Shown: piece after piece, positions 31,292-38,985 of the stretch
How the letters are laid out: every line of letters begins with the position of its first letter
How positions within the stretch are numbered: the stretch's first letter is position 1
Assembly (NCBI GenBank): GCA_016872715.1
Contig: VGZD01000025.1
Span: 1 to 38,985 of the forward strand
Direction of reading: 5' to 3'
Origin: Planctomycetota bacterium
GTDB lineage: Bacteria > Planctomycetota > UBA1135 > GCA-002686595
Length of the DNA stretch: 38,985 nt
Notes under the pieces: model-generated
The model's database searches: none
What the model was told of the DNA's origin: nothing
What the model saw: only the letters and a program-made list of their open reading frames with translations
Program-made: the position numbers and the translations under genes

Positions 31292-33685
31292 CTAGTTGCT
31301 CTTCACGAGCTCGATTTCCGAGAAACCCACGGGTTCGAGTTGCGCGCGCCCTTCGCTCGCCACGATGCGCACCTCGACCTTGCGCACGCTCAAGAGCTCG
31401 CCAAACGACGCCGACGCCTTCGCGTGCACGTCGTTGGGCATGTCGATCGCGAAGGCCTGCGTGTCGTTGACCACCACTTCGACTCGGCTGGCGCGTGGCG
31501 CGGCGGCGTTCGAGAGGCGCGCAAGCGCGTGGGCGAGCAGCAGCCCGTCCGCGCGCGCGGGCCGCTCGAGCGTGATGCGCAGCCACGGATTCGCGTCGCC
31601 CTGCGCGCAGCGCCAGCGCGAGCCATGGTTGCCATCGACCGCGAGGTGGCCGCCTTCGGCGCCAGCTACCGACGAGCTCTCGGCCTTCAACTTCGCACCG
31701 AAGAACAGGCTGCGCCCGCGGTCGGCTGCGTACTGCAATCGCGCCGGATCGACCACGCCATCGATCGGAATCGCGAGTTCCCCCGAGGCCACGACTTCGA
31801 CGTTGGACGCGCCCGGCTCTCGCAGGTGCACCTTGGCCGAAACGAGCCAGCGACCGCGGCGATCGAACGCGTGCCGCAGCGCGAAGCGTTGCAGCTCCGT
31901 GCGACGCGCGCTCGCGCCCTGCACGGTCCCGACCAGCGCGGGCTGTGCTTGCCCGTCGGCCTCGAAGCGTGCGAAGTACTCGATCTTCACGACGTCGAGG
32001 TCCGCGCCGTCGAGCGGCTTGAAGCGCGCATTGACGGCCTCCGAGAGCCCACTCACCCACAGCGTCAGCGGCGTGTCGCCAGTCGCGCGCAACTGCACGG
32101 CCGCCTTGGGATCGCCGAGCTCGTGGACGCCCGCCTTGGATGTCTCACCCGAGCCGCGCGCGGTGGCGCGCTTCAAGAACAAGAGCGCGAGGCACGTGTC
32201 GAGGTATTGGTGATCGACGTAGTTCTCCGGATTCCACGAGCCGTCGCCGCGCTGCGCGCGCACGAGGTACGACGCGCCATCCCAGTACCAATCGACCTCG
32301 CCGATCTTTTCCGTCGCGAGCAGCGCGCCGACGCGCTCGATGCCATAGACCCAGAAATAGTGGTGGGCCGTGCCATGACCCGGATTGCCGACCCACTCGA
32401 GATGGTGCTCGAGCCAGTTCATGGCGAGCGACTTCGCGGGCCCAAGCTTGCTCTTCACGGTGGCCTGCAAGTTCGAGGCGCCTTCTTGTTCGGCGATCGC
32501 GAGGCACGAGAGGCCGCCCGTCGTCACCGAGCCGAACGCGTCGCTGGCGATGCGGTAGCCGAAGCCCGCCATGTCGCGCTTGCCGCCGCCCGGCATCGGC
32601 CGCGGCTTCTCCTGACAGCGCAGCACTCCGCCCGCGAGCTTGGTCCACACGTTGGGATCGATCTCCAGCCCGCTCTTGGACGCGGCTCGCAGCGCGAGGG
32701 CCGCGTAGAGCGTGTTCGACATGTCGACCGGCAGCTTCGAGCCGCCGGGATACTCGGGGTAGTCCCACAGTCCGCTCGCGCTCTGCGTCGCGACGAGCTC
32801 GCCCGCCAGCTCCTGCATGCGCTCGCGCGAATCGGCGTCGCCGCGCGCCTCGAGCGCGAGCAGCGCGCAGGCGCGCGCGTACGTCGTGTCCATTTCGCGG
32901 TGGTCCATGAGCGCGAGCGCCATGCGCACCGCCGGGTGGTCCTTCTTCACGCCGCACTTCATCAGCGTGTAGGCGACGTACACCGGATGGCCCGCGCCCC
33001 AGTGCTCCCAGCAGCCCCACGACCCGTCGATCAACTGCTCGCGCAGCAGGAACTGGACGCCGCGATCGATGGCCTCGTTGATCGCATCCTGCGAAATGCG
33101 TGTGCGAGGCTGGATCTGAAATGCGTAGGCACCGCCGGAGTTGGTGACCTTGACGAGCAAGTGATTGGCGCCCGGCTGGTACGCGAGCGTGAGCGCGTCC
33201 GAGCTGACGTTGAGCCCGCGGGACGTGTGCTTCTCGAGCACGACCTCGCCGTTGAGCCAAACCTTGACGCCTTCGTCGCTGCCGAGCGAGACCGGCACGC
33301 GCAGCTCGCTCGACGCGTCGATGCGTCGGTAGAGGTACACGACGGCGTTGCCGACATCGCCCTTGCGCGAACTCGGCGGCGGACAGAGCGCGTTGAGATC
33401 GAGCGCGCCGACATCGAGCGCGTTGCGCCCGGCCTCGCCAGCGAGCCTGCGCCATGCGATCGCCACCTTGTCCATCCCGTCATACTTCACGGAGAGGTCG
33501 GGACCCTCGGCGCCGGCCTTCATCACCGTCTTGACGCTGCGCTCGGGCGCGAATGCCAGCGCGGTGGAGTTCTTCGCGAACTCGCCCTCGAAGCGGCCGA
33601 GCACGTGCCACGCGCCGTACTCCTGCGCGCGCGCGAGCGTTGCGAGGACGAGTCCACAAAGTGCCGTGAGGAACCTAGTTCGCAT
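31292..33685 (-). CDS. Secreted alpha/alpha-toroid (prenyltransferase/squalene-cyclase-repeat) protein with a C-terminal discoidin-like domain
   Basis: A 797-residue protein from the ATG at 33685, with GGGAG upstream on the minus strand and a signal peptide ending LARAQ. Residues ~20-165 form a beta-sandwich (VYLYRRIDASSELRVPVSLGSDEG, VKVWLNGEVV). Residues ~170-520 are terpenoid-cyclase-like helical repeats with QW-type motifs (QLIDGSWGCWEHW, ASGLWDYPEYPGG, AQRGDGSWNPENY). No DxDD or DCTAE-type cyclase motif was seen, so this is probably not a squalene cyclase but one of the many secreted toroid proteins of planctomycetes. The C-terminus has GEGGHLAVDGNHGSRWRC, a discoidin (F5/8C)-like carbohydrate-binding pattern. 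It is divergent from the PHP hydrolase gene, 92 bases away. Function unknown. Confidence 0.76.
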   Translation of the reverse strand: MRTRFLTALCGLVLATLARAQEYGAWHVLGRFEGEFAKNSTALAFAPERSVKTVMKAGAEGPDLSVKYDGMDKVAIAWRRLAGEAGRNALDVGALDLNALCPPPSSRKGDVGNAVVYLYRRIDASSELRVPVSLGSDEGVKVWLNGEVVLEKHTSRGLNVSSDALTLAYQPGANHLLVKVTNSGGAYAFQIQPRTRISQDAINEAIDRGVQFLLREQLIDGSWGCWEHWGAGHPVYVAYTLMKCGVKKDHPAVRMALALMDHREMDTTYARACALLALEARGDADSRERMQELAGELVATQSASGLWDYPEYPGGSKLPVDMSNTLYAALALRAASKSGLEIDPNVWTKLAGGVLRCQEKPRPMPGGGKRDMAGFGYRIASDAFGSVTTGGLSCLAIAEQEGASNLQATVKSKLGPAKSLAMNWLEHHLEWVGNPGHGTAHHYFWVYGIERVGALLATEKIGEVDWYWDGASYLVRAQRGDGSWNPENYVDHQYLDTCLALLFLKRATARGSGETSKAGVHELGDPKAAVQLRATGDTPLTLWVSGLSEAVNARFKPLDGADLDVVKIEYFARFEADGQAQPALVGTVQGASARRTELQRFALRHAFDRRGRWLVSAKVHLREPGASNVEVVASGELAIPIDGVVDPARLQYAADRGRSLFFGAKLKAESSSVAGAEGGHLAVDGNHGSRWRCAQGDANPWLRITLERPARADGLLLAHALARLSNAAAPRASRVEVVVNDTQAFAIDMPNDVHAKASASFGELLSVRKVEVRIVASEGRAQLEPVGFSEIELVKSN

Positions 33686-33777
33686 CGTCCGTGAAACTCC
33701 CGGGTAGGGGGGCGGCGGCATTGTGGCACATCGACCAGCCCCGCGCGCTGGACGCTCGCGCTGGCTAGGCTTCGGCC

Positions 33778-35793
33778 ATGGCCCACCCCCTGCTCCTCGC
33801 TGTCGCCGCGGCTCTCCTCCCCGCCCTCACCAGCGCGCAGCAAGCTCGCCCCGGCCGCGTGCTCGACGCGACGCTCCACCACCTCGGCAACGACCCCACG
33901 CCCGACTGGCCCGAGGCGCCGACGGAGCCCGAGGGCACGACGCTGGAGGTGCGCTTCGAGAGCGCGCCCAATGCCGGAGACTGGATGCTCTACTTGCGCC
34001 AGCGCAGCATCGACAACACGTGGCGCTTGCGCATGAACGGCGTCGAGTTCGCGCGACTCCAAACGGGTGCCGAGCTCGTCGAGCGCTGGTACGCGCTGCC
34101 GGCCGGGCTCGTCCAGTCGGGCGCGAACGTGCTCGCGGTCGTGCCCGACACGCCCAGTGACGACATCGTGGTCGGCGACGTGCGGCTCGTCGAGCGCTCC
34201 GTGCGCGACGTGTTCGGGCTACAGAAGCTGGCCGTGAGCGTGAGCGACGCGCGCGACGGCTCGCCGCTGCCCGCGCGAGTCACGTTCGTCGATGCCGACG
34301 GCCAGCTCGGCAAGCTCTTCTTCGCGACGAGCGGCGCCACGGCGATGCGCGAGGGCGTGCTCTACCTCCACGGCGCGACCGAGATCGAACTCCCGCGCGG
34401 CACCTACTTCACGTTCGCCACGCGCGGCCCGGAGTGGAGCCTCTCCCAGTCCGTGCTCACGCTCGCGGACACTCCTTCCAGCCTCACGCACGCGCTCGCG
34501 CCGCAGGTCGACACGCGCGGCTTCATGGCCTGCGACACGCACTTGCACACGCTGCAGTTCTCCGGTCACGGCGATGCGAGCGCGCGCGAGCGGCAGGTCA
34601 CGCTCGCCGGCGAGGGCGTCGAGCTCGCGATCGCGACCGATCACAACCACAACATCGACTACGCGCCCTTCCAGCGCGAGCTCGGCCTCTCGAAGTGGTA
34701 CACGAGCGTCGTCGGCAACGAAGTGACGACCGACATCGGCCACTTCAACGCCTTTCCGCTCTCGCCCGCGGACCCCGTGCCGCCGTTCCGCTCGCGCGAC
34801 ATCGTCACGATCGTGCACGGCATGCGCGGGCTCGGCGCACAGGTCGTGATCCTCAATCACCCGCGCTGGCCGAGTGCCGCCAACAGCCCGTTCGGACATC
34901 ACCAGCTCGATCGCGTGCTCGGCCGCTTCGATCCGCCGCTCGAGCTGCCGGTCGACGCGACGGAGATGGTCAACTCGACCACCGACGAGCCCGACCCACT
35001 CGGGCTCTTCCGCGACTGGTTCGCGCTCTTGAACCGCGGCGTTCGCATCTTCGCGGTCGGCTCGTCGGACTCGCACACCGTCGGCGAACCCGTGGGCCAA
35101 GGTCGCACGTACGTGCCCTGCGCGAGCGAGGATCCATCCGCCATCGACGTGCCCGCGGCATGCGAGGCGATCCGCGAGGGCCGCACGTCGATCAGCCTTG
35201 GCTTCGTCGCCACCTCACTCGTGGAGGGGCAACCGGCGATGGGCCTCACCCTCGATCGCTCGTCCGGCCTCGAGCCGGTGATCCTCGAATTGCGCGTGCA
35301 GTCGTCGCACTGGCTGCGCCCGCGCAAGGCGACGGCCTTCGTCAACTCTCGCGCGCTCGCGACGCAATCGGTTTTGGGCGAGGCGAACCAACCGCTCGAC
35401 ACGACGCTGCGCTTCGAGCTCGCGCTGCGCGAACGCAACGACGCGTGGGTCGTCTTCCTCGTCGAAGGCGATGCCGTCGCGACACCCGCGTGGCCCTCGC
35501 GCAACGCCTACACCCTCGCGGCGACCAATCCCGTATTCATCGACCGCGACGGCGGCGGCTACACGAGCCCTGGCGCCGCCGCGAGCGCGTTCGCACCCAA
35601 GGCCACCGAGGACACGCTGCGCGCGCGCTTCGCGGAGGTCGATGGTCCGCACGCCGTGCAGCTCACCTCGGCGTGGCTCGCGCTCGAGCGCGGTCGCGGC
35701 GTGCCGCACAGCAAGGCGCTCGAACGTGTGAAGGAGCTGCTCGGAGAGCGCGCGACGATGGATGCGGACTTGATCGAGCTGCTCGCGCGCTGA
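33778..35793 (+). CDS. Secreted CehA/McbA-family PHP-domain metallohydrolase
   Basis: A 671-residue protein with a signal peptide (LLLAVAAALLPALTSA-QQ). Residues ~30-245 are beta-rich (LYLRQRSIDNTWRLRMNGVE and a carboxypeptidase-regulatory-like piece). The PHP domain starts near D253: CDTHLHTLQFSGHGD (H255, H257), AIATDHNHNIDY, VVGNEVTTDIGHFNAF, VVILNHPRWP and VGSSDSHTVGEP, which together supply the His/Asp metal ligands of the PHP superfamily. CehA/McbA relatives cleave carbamate and phosphoester bonds outside the cytoplasm; the natural substrate here is unknown. The last ~180 residues are another beta-rich domain. It ends 5 bases from the convergent DUF3592-like gene. Confidence 0.86.
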   Translation: MAHPLLLAVAAALLPALTSAQQARPGRVLDATLHHLGNDPTPDWPEAPTEPEGTTLEVRFESAPNAGDWMLYLRQRSIDNTWRLRMNGVEFARLQTGAELVERWYALPAGLVQSGANVLAVVPDTPSDDIVVGDVRLVERSVRDVFGLQKLAVSVSDARDGSPLPARVTFVDADGQLGKLFFATSGATAMREGVLYLHGATEIELPRGTYFTFATRGPEWSLSQSVLTLADTPSSLTHALAPQVDTRGFMACDTHLHTLQFSGHGDASARERQVTLAGEGVELAIATDHNHNIDYAPFQRELGLSKWYTSVVGNEVTTDIGHFNAFPLSPADPVPPFRSRDIVTIVHGMRGLGAQVVILNHPRWPSAANSPFGHHQLDRVLGRFDPPLELPVDATEMVNSTTDEPDPLGLFRDWFALLNRGVRIFAVGSSDSHTVGEPVGQGRTYVPCASEDPSAIDVPAACEAIREGRTSISLGFVATSLVEGQPAMGLTLDRSSGLEPVILELRVQSSHWLRPRKATAFVNSRALATQSVLGEANQPLDTTLRFELALRERNDAWVVFLVEGDAVATPAWPSRNAYTLAATNPVFIDRDGGGYTSPGAAASAFAPKATEDTLRARFAEVDGPHAVQLTSAWLALERGRGVPHSKALERVKELLGERATMDADLIELLAR

Positions 35794-35798
35794 GCGGT

Positions 35799-36701
35799 TC
35801 AGCGCACCAGCCACCACACGGCCCACGCCGCGTAACCCCCGAGCGCCAGCGTCGGCAGGCTCAAGGCCAACGCGAGCTTGTGCGTCGCCAGCGGCTGCAG
35901 CCGTCCGAGGGCGTCGAAACACGGAGGCACGGCCAACTCGTCGACGAGCTGATGGCGCGCCGGCGCGTGCGGGTCGAACAGCACGCGCAGCCCCGCGGGA
36001 TCGTCGTAGATGGACTTGTTGGTGGTCTCGCACGAGCCGCGGATCTCGGCGCCCTCCGCGCTGAACGAGTACGTCGCGCGGTAGTAGTCGCGGCGCTTGC
36101 GCCTGCGAAGGAACTTGAGTTCACGACTCTGAGCGAGCGCCGAGCGCCCGCGACTGGCGAGCGCGAGCACGCGCAGTGCCTGCACGAGCGCGACGGCGGC
36201 GAGCACGATGCCGGTGAGCGGAAGCAGGAGCGCCAACAACGCCGCGGGGCCGAAGAGATCGGAACGCAGGCCGCGAATGCGCGCGAACTGGGGTTGCTCG
36301 CGCGGAAACTCGATCTCGACCGTGGCGCCGACCTGTGGCGGCTCGACCGCGCCGTAGCTCGTGCCCGTGAGCCGCGCGAGCGCGGTGTCGAACTCGAACT
36401 CGATGCGCTGCACCGGAACTCCCGGATGTCGCTCTCCGCCGCCTTCCGAGACCGAAGTCTGCTCGACGCGCGCGATGCGCGCGTCACACACCTCGAGCTC
36501 GCCGCCGTAGCGCCACAGAGCCGCTGCATCCGTGTACGGCAACACGCACCACAGCGGGATGAGCGAGAAGGCCAGCAGGAGCAGCCCACCTTGCATCAGC
36601 GGCGCTCCGAACAGCGCGCCGAGCCTGTACGAGAGCGGCACTTCGCGCGGCGCGGGCGCGAGCTTGGGCCAGAGCCGGCGAGGAGTGTCGAGCGCGCTCA
36701 C
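35799..36701 (-). CDS. DUF3592-like membrane protein
   Basis: A 300-residue protein from GTG at 36701, whose start overlaps the stop of the FGE-like gene (GTGA). Hydrophobic segments lie at about 38-58 (QGGLLLLAFSLIPLWCVLPY), 150-185 (FGPAALLALLLPLTGIVLA and following) and at the C-terminus (LALGGYAAWAVWWLV). Between them is a beta-rich part with IEFEFDTALARLTGTSYGA and TYSFSAEGAEIRGSCETT, as in DUF3592 proteins. The open frame extends far upstream, but that part is a shadow of the FGE-like gene. The function of the family is not established; coupling to the FGE-like lipoprotein suggests a linked role in the cell envelope. Confidence 0.65.
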   Translation of the reverse strand: MSALDTPRRLWPKLAPAPREVPLSYRLGALFGAPLMQGGLLLLAFSLIPLWCVLPYTDAAALWRYGGELEVCDARIARVEQTSVSEGGGERHPGVPVQRIEFEFDTALARLTGTSYGAVEPPQVGATVEIEFPREQPQFARIRGLRSDLFGPAALLALLLPLTGIVLAAVALVQALRVLALASRGRSALAQSRELKFLRRRKRRDYYRATYSFSAEGAEIRGSCETTNKSIYDDPAGLRVLFDPHAPARHQLVDELAVPPCFDALGRLQPLATHKLALALSLPTLALGGYAAWAVWWLVR

Positions 36702-37681
36702 GGCGACTGCGCGCAGCGAAAGCCCGTGTGGAAGAGCCCGGTGTCGGGAGTCGACTTCATGCGCGCGCTCGGACGATAGCCGATGCAGTAGTTGTCGCTG
36801 CACAGGAACGAACCGCCGCGCGTGACGCGCTTGGGCGCGGTGGGCTCGGCCGGGTCGTAGCTCGAGTCGGGCCCCTGCGGATCGAGCGCCCCCGCCGGCG
36901 TCTTCGAGTACGTGTCGGGCCGATACCAGTCGCTCACCCACTCCCACACGTTGCCCGACATGTCGTACAAGCCGTACGCGTTCGGCGGAAACGACTTCAC
37001 GGGCGCGGCGCCCTCGAAGCCGTCGGCGAGCGTATTGCGCTCGGGAAAGCGGCCCTGCCAGATGTTCGCGAGCTCGCGTCCGTCGGGATTTTTCCGCGCG
37101 CCCCAGACGTAGCGCTGCCCGTCGGTGCCGCCGCGCGCCGCACGCTCCCACTCCGCTTCCGTCGGCAGGCGCTTGCCGGCCCACTTCGCGTAGGCGAGAG
37201 CGTCGTCCCACGAGACGTGCACGACGGGCAGCTCGTCCTGCTCGGGACCGAGCGCGTGCACGCCGTCGGGTTTGCGCCAGCAAGCACCGGGCTGCCACGC
37301 CCACCACCAGCCGCTCTTCATCGTCACATCGAGCACGAGCGCGCCGGCGACGAGCATCTCCGGTGGCGGCGCGCTCGTGCCCGGAGGCGCCTGCGCGAGG
37401 ATCTCCTCCGCCGTCGGCGCGCGCTCGGCCGTCGTCACGTGACCCGTCGCCTCGACGAACGCGCGAAACTGGGCGTTGGTGACCTCGGTCGCATCGAGGA
37501 AGAACCCCGAGACGCGCACGCGGTGAATCGGGCCCTCGTCGGGGAGGCCGTCGCTCGAGCCCATGTCGAACTCGCCGGGCGGAATCCAGACCATGCCCGC
37601 CGGCGGCTCGCGCACGGGCGCGGCGGCGTCGCCGCAGGCGGCGAGGAACAGCGCGAGAGCGGGGAGCCGAGACACGCCCAC
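36698..37681 (-). CDS. Formylglycine-generating enzyme (FGE/SUMF1) family lipoprotein
   Basis: A 327-residue protein. A lipoprotein signal (LALFLAACGD) puts it on the outer side of the membrane. The fold is FGE-sulfatase: GMVWIPPGEFDMGSSDG, DEGPIHRVRVSGFFLDATEVTN, VVHVSWDDALAYAKWAGKRL, PTEAEWERAARGG, YGLYDMSGNVWEWVSDWY and RGGSFLCSDNYCIGYRPSAR. The pair C294 and C299 matches the two catalytic, copper-binding cysteines of SUMF1 in spacing and context, so it may be a true formylglycine-forming enzyme rather than one of the many inactive relatives. No sulfatase gene is nearby; the substrate may be encoded elsewhere. It is divergent from the Tat-exported epimerase gene, 119 bases away. Confidence 0.9.
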   Translation of the reverse strand: MGVSRLPALALFLAACGDAAAPVREPPAGMVWIPPGEFDMGSSDGLPDEGPIHRVRVSGFFLDATEVTNAQFRAFVEATGHVTTAERAPTAEEILAQAPPGTSAPPPEMLVAGALVLDVTMKSGWWWAWQPGACWRKPDGVHALGPEQDELPVVHVSWDDALAYAKWAGKRLPTEAEWERAARGGTDGQRYVWGARKNPDGRELANIWQGRFPERNTLADGFEGAAPVKSFPPNAYGLYDMSGNVWEWVSDWYRPDTYSKTPAGALDPQGPDSSYDPAEPTAPKRVTRGGSFLCSDNYCIGYRPSARMKSTPDTGLFHTGFRCAQSP

Positions 37682-37800
37682 GAGGCTAGCGCACGCGCGC
37701 CGCCGCGAACATGCGCCGCGGGATTACGTGACGCTGACAGCGCTTCGCGCGCGCGAGCGCCATGCTGTCGCGCCACCTCGACCCCGAACGAGAGAGCCCC

Positions 37801-38940
37801 ATGCAAGTCGATCGCCGCCAGCTGCTGCAGTACTCCTCCGCCACCGCCGCCCTGCTCGGAGCAAGCTCGCTCGCCTGCCAATCGACCGCGAGCACCGTGG
37901 CGCGAGGCAAGCTGCGCATTCTCATCCTCGGCGGCACCGGTTTTCTCGGCCCAGCGCTGGTCGAGGCCGCGCGGCCGCATGGACACGAGATCACGCTCTT
38001 CAATCGCGGCAAGACGAACCCCGGCCTGTTCCCCGACTTGGAGAAGCTGCAGGGCGATCGCGATCCGCACAAGGGTGCGGGCATTCAGGCGCTCGCGAAT
38101 CGCCCGTGGGACGTGGTGTTCGACGACTGCGGTTACTTCCCGCGGCACGTGAAGGCGTCGGCGGAGCTGCTGGCTGCGAACGTCGCGCACTACGTTTACG
38201 TCAGCTCGATCTCGGCCTACGCGCGCAACGACATCGAAGGCATGGACGAGGACGGCGAGTGCGGGACGATGCCCGACCCGACGCTCGAATCGATGGGGCC
38301 GCGCTACGAGTACTACGGACCGCTGAAGAAGCTGTGCGAGGAGGCGGCGGAGGCCGCGTTCGCTGGCCGCGCGACGATCGTTCGCCCGGGTTACATCGTC
38401 GGGCCCGGCGATCCGACCGATCGCTTCACGTACTGGCCCGCGCGCGCCGCGCAGGGCGGCGAGTTCGCGGTCCCCGGCTCTCCCGACGACCCGCTCCAAG
38501 TGATCGACGTGCGCGACCTCGCGGAGTGGATGGTGCACGTCGCCCAGACGCGCGCCTACGGCCGCTTCAATGCCTGCGGCCCCGTGCCGAGCCCGGAGAG
38601 CCGCCTGCGCTGGGGCGACGCCATCGCGGCCTGCGTGAAGTGCTCGGGCGGCGGCGCGACGCCGCGCTGGGTGCCGCTCGAGGTGCTCGCGAGCCACCAG
38701 CCCGCGGCCTTTCATATCTGGGCCCCCTACGAGGGCGAGACGCGCGGCTTCCATCGCGCGAGCAACGCGCGCGCCGTGGCCGCGGGCCTGCGCTTCCGCT
38801 CGATCGAAACCACGACCTGCGACACGCTCGCGTGGTTCCAGTCGCTGCCGCCCGAACGCCGCGGGCGCCTCTTCACCGCTGCCGCCTCGATGCTCTCGCC
38901 CGAGAAAGAAGCGCAGTTGATCGCGGCGCTCGAGGCCTGA
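37801..38940 (+). CDS. Tat-exported NAD-dependent epimerase/dehydratase family protein
   Basis: A 379-residue protein from the ATG at 37801, preceded by GAGAG; an ATG at 37762 would bury the signal and is rejected. The N-terminus is a twin-arginine signal (R5 R6 in VDRRQLLQYSSATAALLG), so the protein is exported folded with its cofactor. The Rossmann fold follows: ILGGTGFLG (42-50, NAD-binding) and LFNRGKTNPGLFPDLEKL. The short-chain dehydrogenase pair YxxxK is Y172-K176 in YYGPLKKL. Later motifs are RPGYIVGPGDPTDRF and VIDVRDLAEWMVH, as in isoflavone-reductase or nucleotide-sugar epimerase relatives. An exported member of this usually cytoplasmic family is a known planctomycete feature; its substrate is unknown. 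Confidence 0.86.
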   Translation: MQVDRRQLLQYSSATAALLGASSLACQSTASTVARGKLRILILGGTGFLGPALVEAARPHGHEITLFNRGKTNPGLFPDLEKLQGDRDPHKGAGIQALANRPWDVVFDDCGYFPRHVKASAELLAANVAHYVYVSSISAYARNDIEGMDEDGECGTMPDPTLESMGPRYEYYGPLKKLCEEAAEAAFAGRATIVRPGYIVGPGDPTDRFTYWPARAAQGGEFAVPGSPDDPLQVIDVRDLAEWMVHVAQTRAYGRFNACGPVPSPESRLRWGDAIAACVKCSGGGATPRWVPLEVLASHQPAAFHIWAPYEGETRGFHRASNARAVAAGLRFRSIETTTCDTLAWFQSLPPERRGRLFTAAASMLSPEKEAQLIAALEA

Positions 38941-38942
38941 GC

Positions 38943-38985
38943 GACCCAGGCCCGAGAGACCCAGGCCCGAGAGACCCAGGCCCGC
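38943..38985. repeat. 15-bp tandem repeat at the window edge
   Basis: GACCCAGGCCCGAGA is repeated about 2.9 times from just after the epimerase stop to the end of the window (38943-38957, 38958-38972 and the start of a third). The repeat is cut by the window edge, so its full length is unknown. Confidence 0.85.

Noticed and set aside
1-38985. CRISPR arrays, tRNA or rRNA genes, insertion sequences and prophage genes
   Set aside because: No regularly spaced repeats, cloverleaf-like stretches, transposase motifs or phage genes were recognised on reading. tRNA detection by eye is limited.

Overview
The window is very GC-rich (roughly 70% by eye), densely coded DNA. It most resembles a free-living member of the Planctomycetota. 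The reasons are several secreted DUF1080 (3-keto-disaccharide-hydrolase-like) proteins, membrane-bound glucose/sorbosone-dehydrogenase-like propellers paired with c-type cytochromes, a PA14-multiheme fusion, a Ser/Thr kinase beside an ECF sigma factor, a PHP hydrolase of the CehA/McbA type, and a Tat-exported epimerase. The lineage is inferred; there is no rRNA or other marker to confirm it.

Layout. 1-5560: the tail of an acyl-CoA/acyl-acid synthetase; an HNH enzyme resembling phosphorothioation-dependent restriction endonucleases; a sugar kinase-nucleotidyltransferase fusion; and, divergent from it, an Nramp-like transporter overlapping a Gfo/Idh/MocA oxidoreductase. 5602-14658 (minus strand): a probable five-gene operon with two cytochrome-plus-propeller pairs and a CAP-domain protein between them. 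It starts with a five-heme, PA14-containing putative lipoprotein and ends with a propeller carrying two DUF1080 domains. 14765-15028 (plus): a three-helix membrane protein whose frame crosses an in-frame TGA followed by a SECIS-like hairpin, making it a candidate new selenoprotein. 15033-23036 (minus): three giant tandem paralogues anchored by one N-terminal helix, preceded by a 63-residue membrane protein with a His-rich tail. 23097-25432: a secreted DUF1080 protein and, divergent from it, a secreted protein with a Cys-containing C-terminal module. 25538-26980: glutamine synthetase with a recognisable promoter, leader hairpin and ribosome binding site. 27231-31063: a transmembrane Ser/Thr kinase with a beta-helix outer domain, divergent from an ECF sigma factor. 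31292-35793: a secreted alpha/alpha-toroid protein and a divergent secreted PHP hydrolase. 35799-38940: a DUF3592-like membrane protein coupled to a formylglycine-generating-enzyme lipoprotein, and a divergent Tat-exported epimerase. The window ends in a 15-bp tandem repeat.

Together the genes suggest extracytoplasmic oxidation and breakdown of carbohydrates or polymers, surface display of large repeat proteins, and kinase/sigma signalling. No rRNA, tRNA, CRISPR array, transposase or phage gene was recognised. No intergenic gap exceeds 300 bases. Most long opposite-strand open frames are GC-driven shadows and are omitted.
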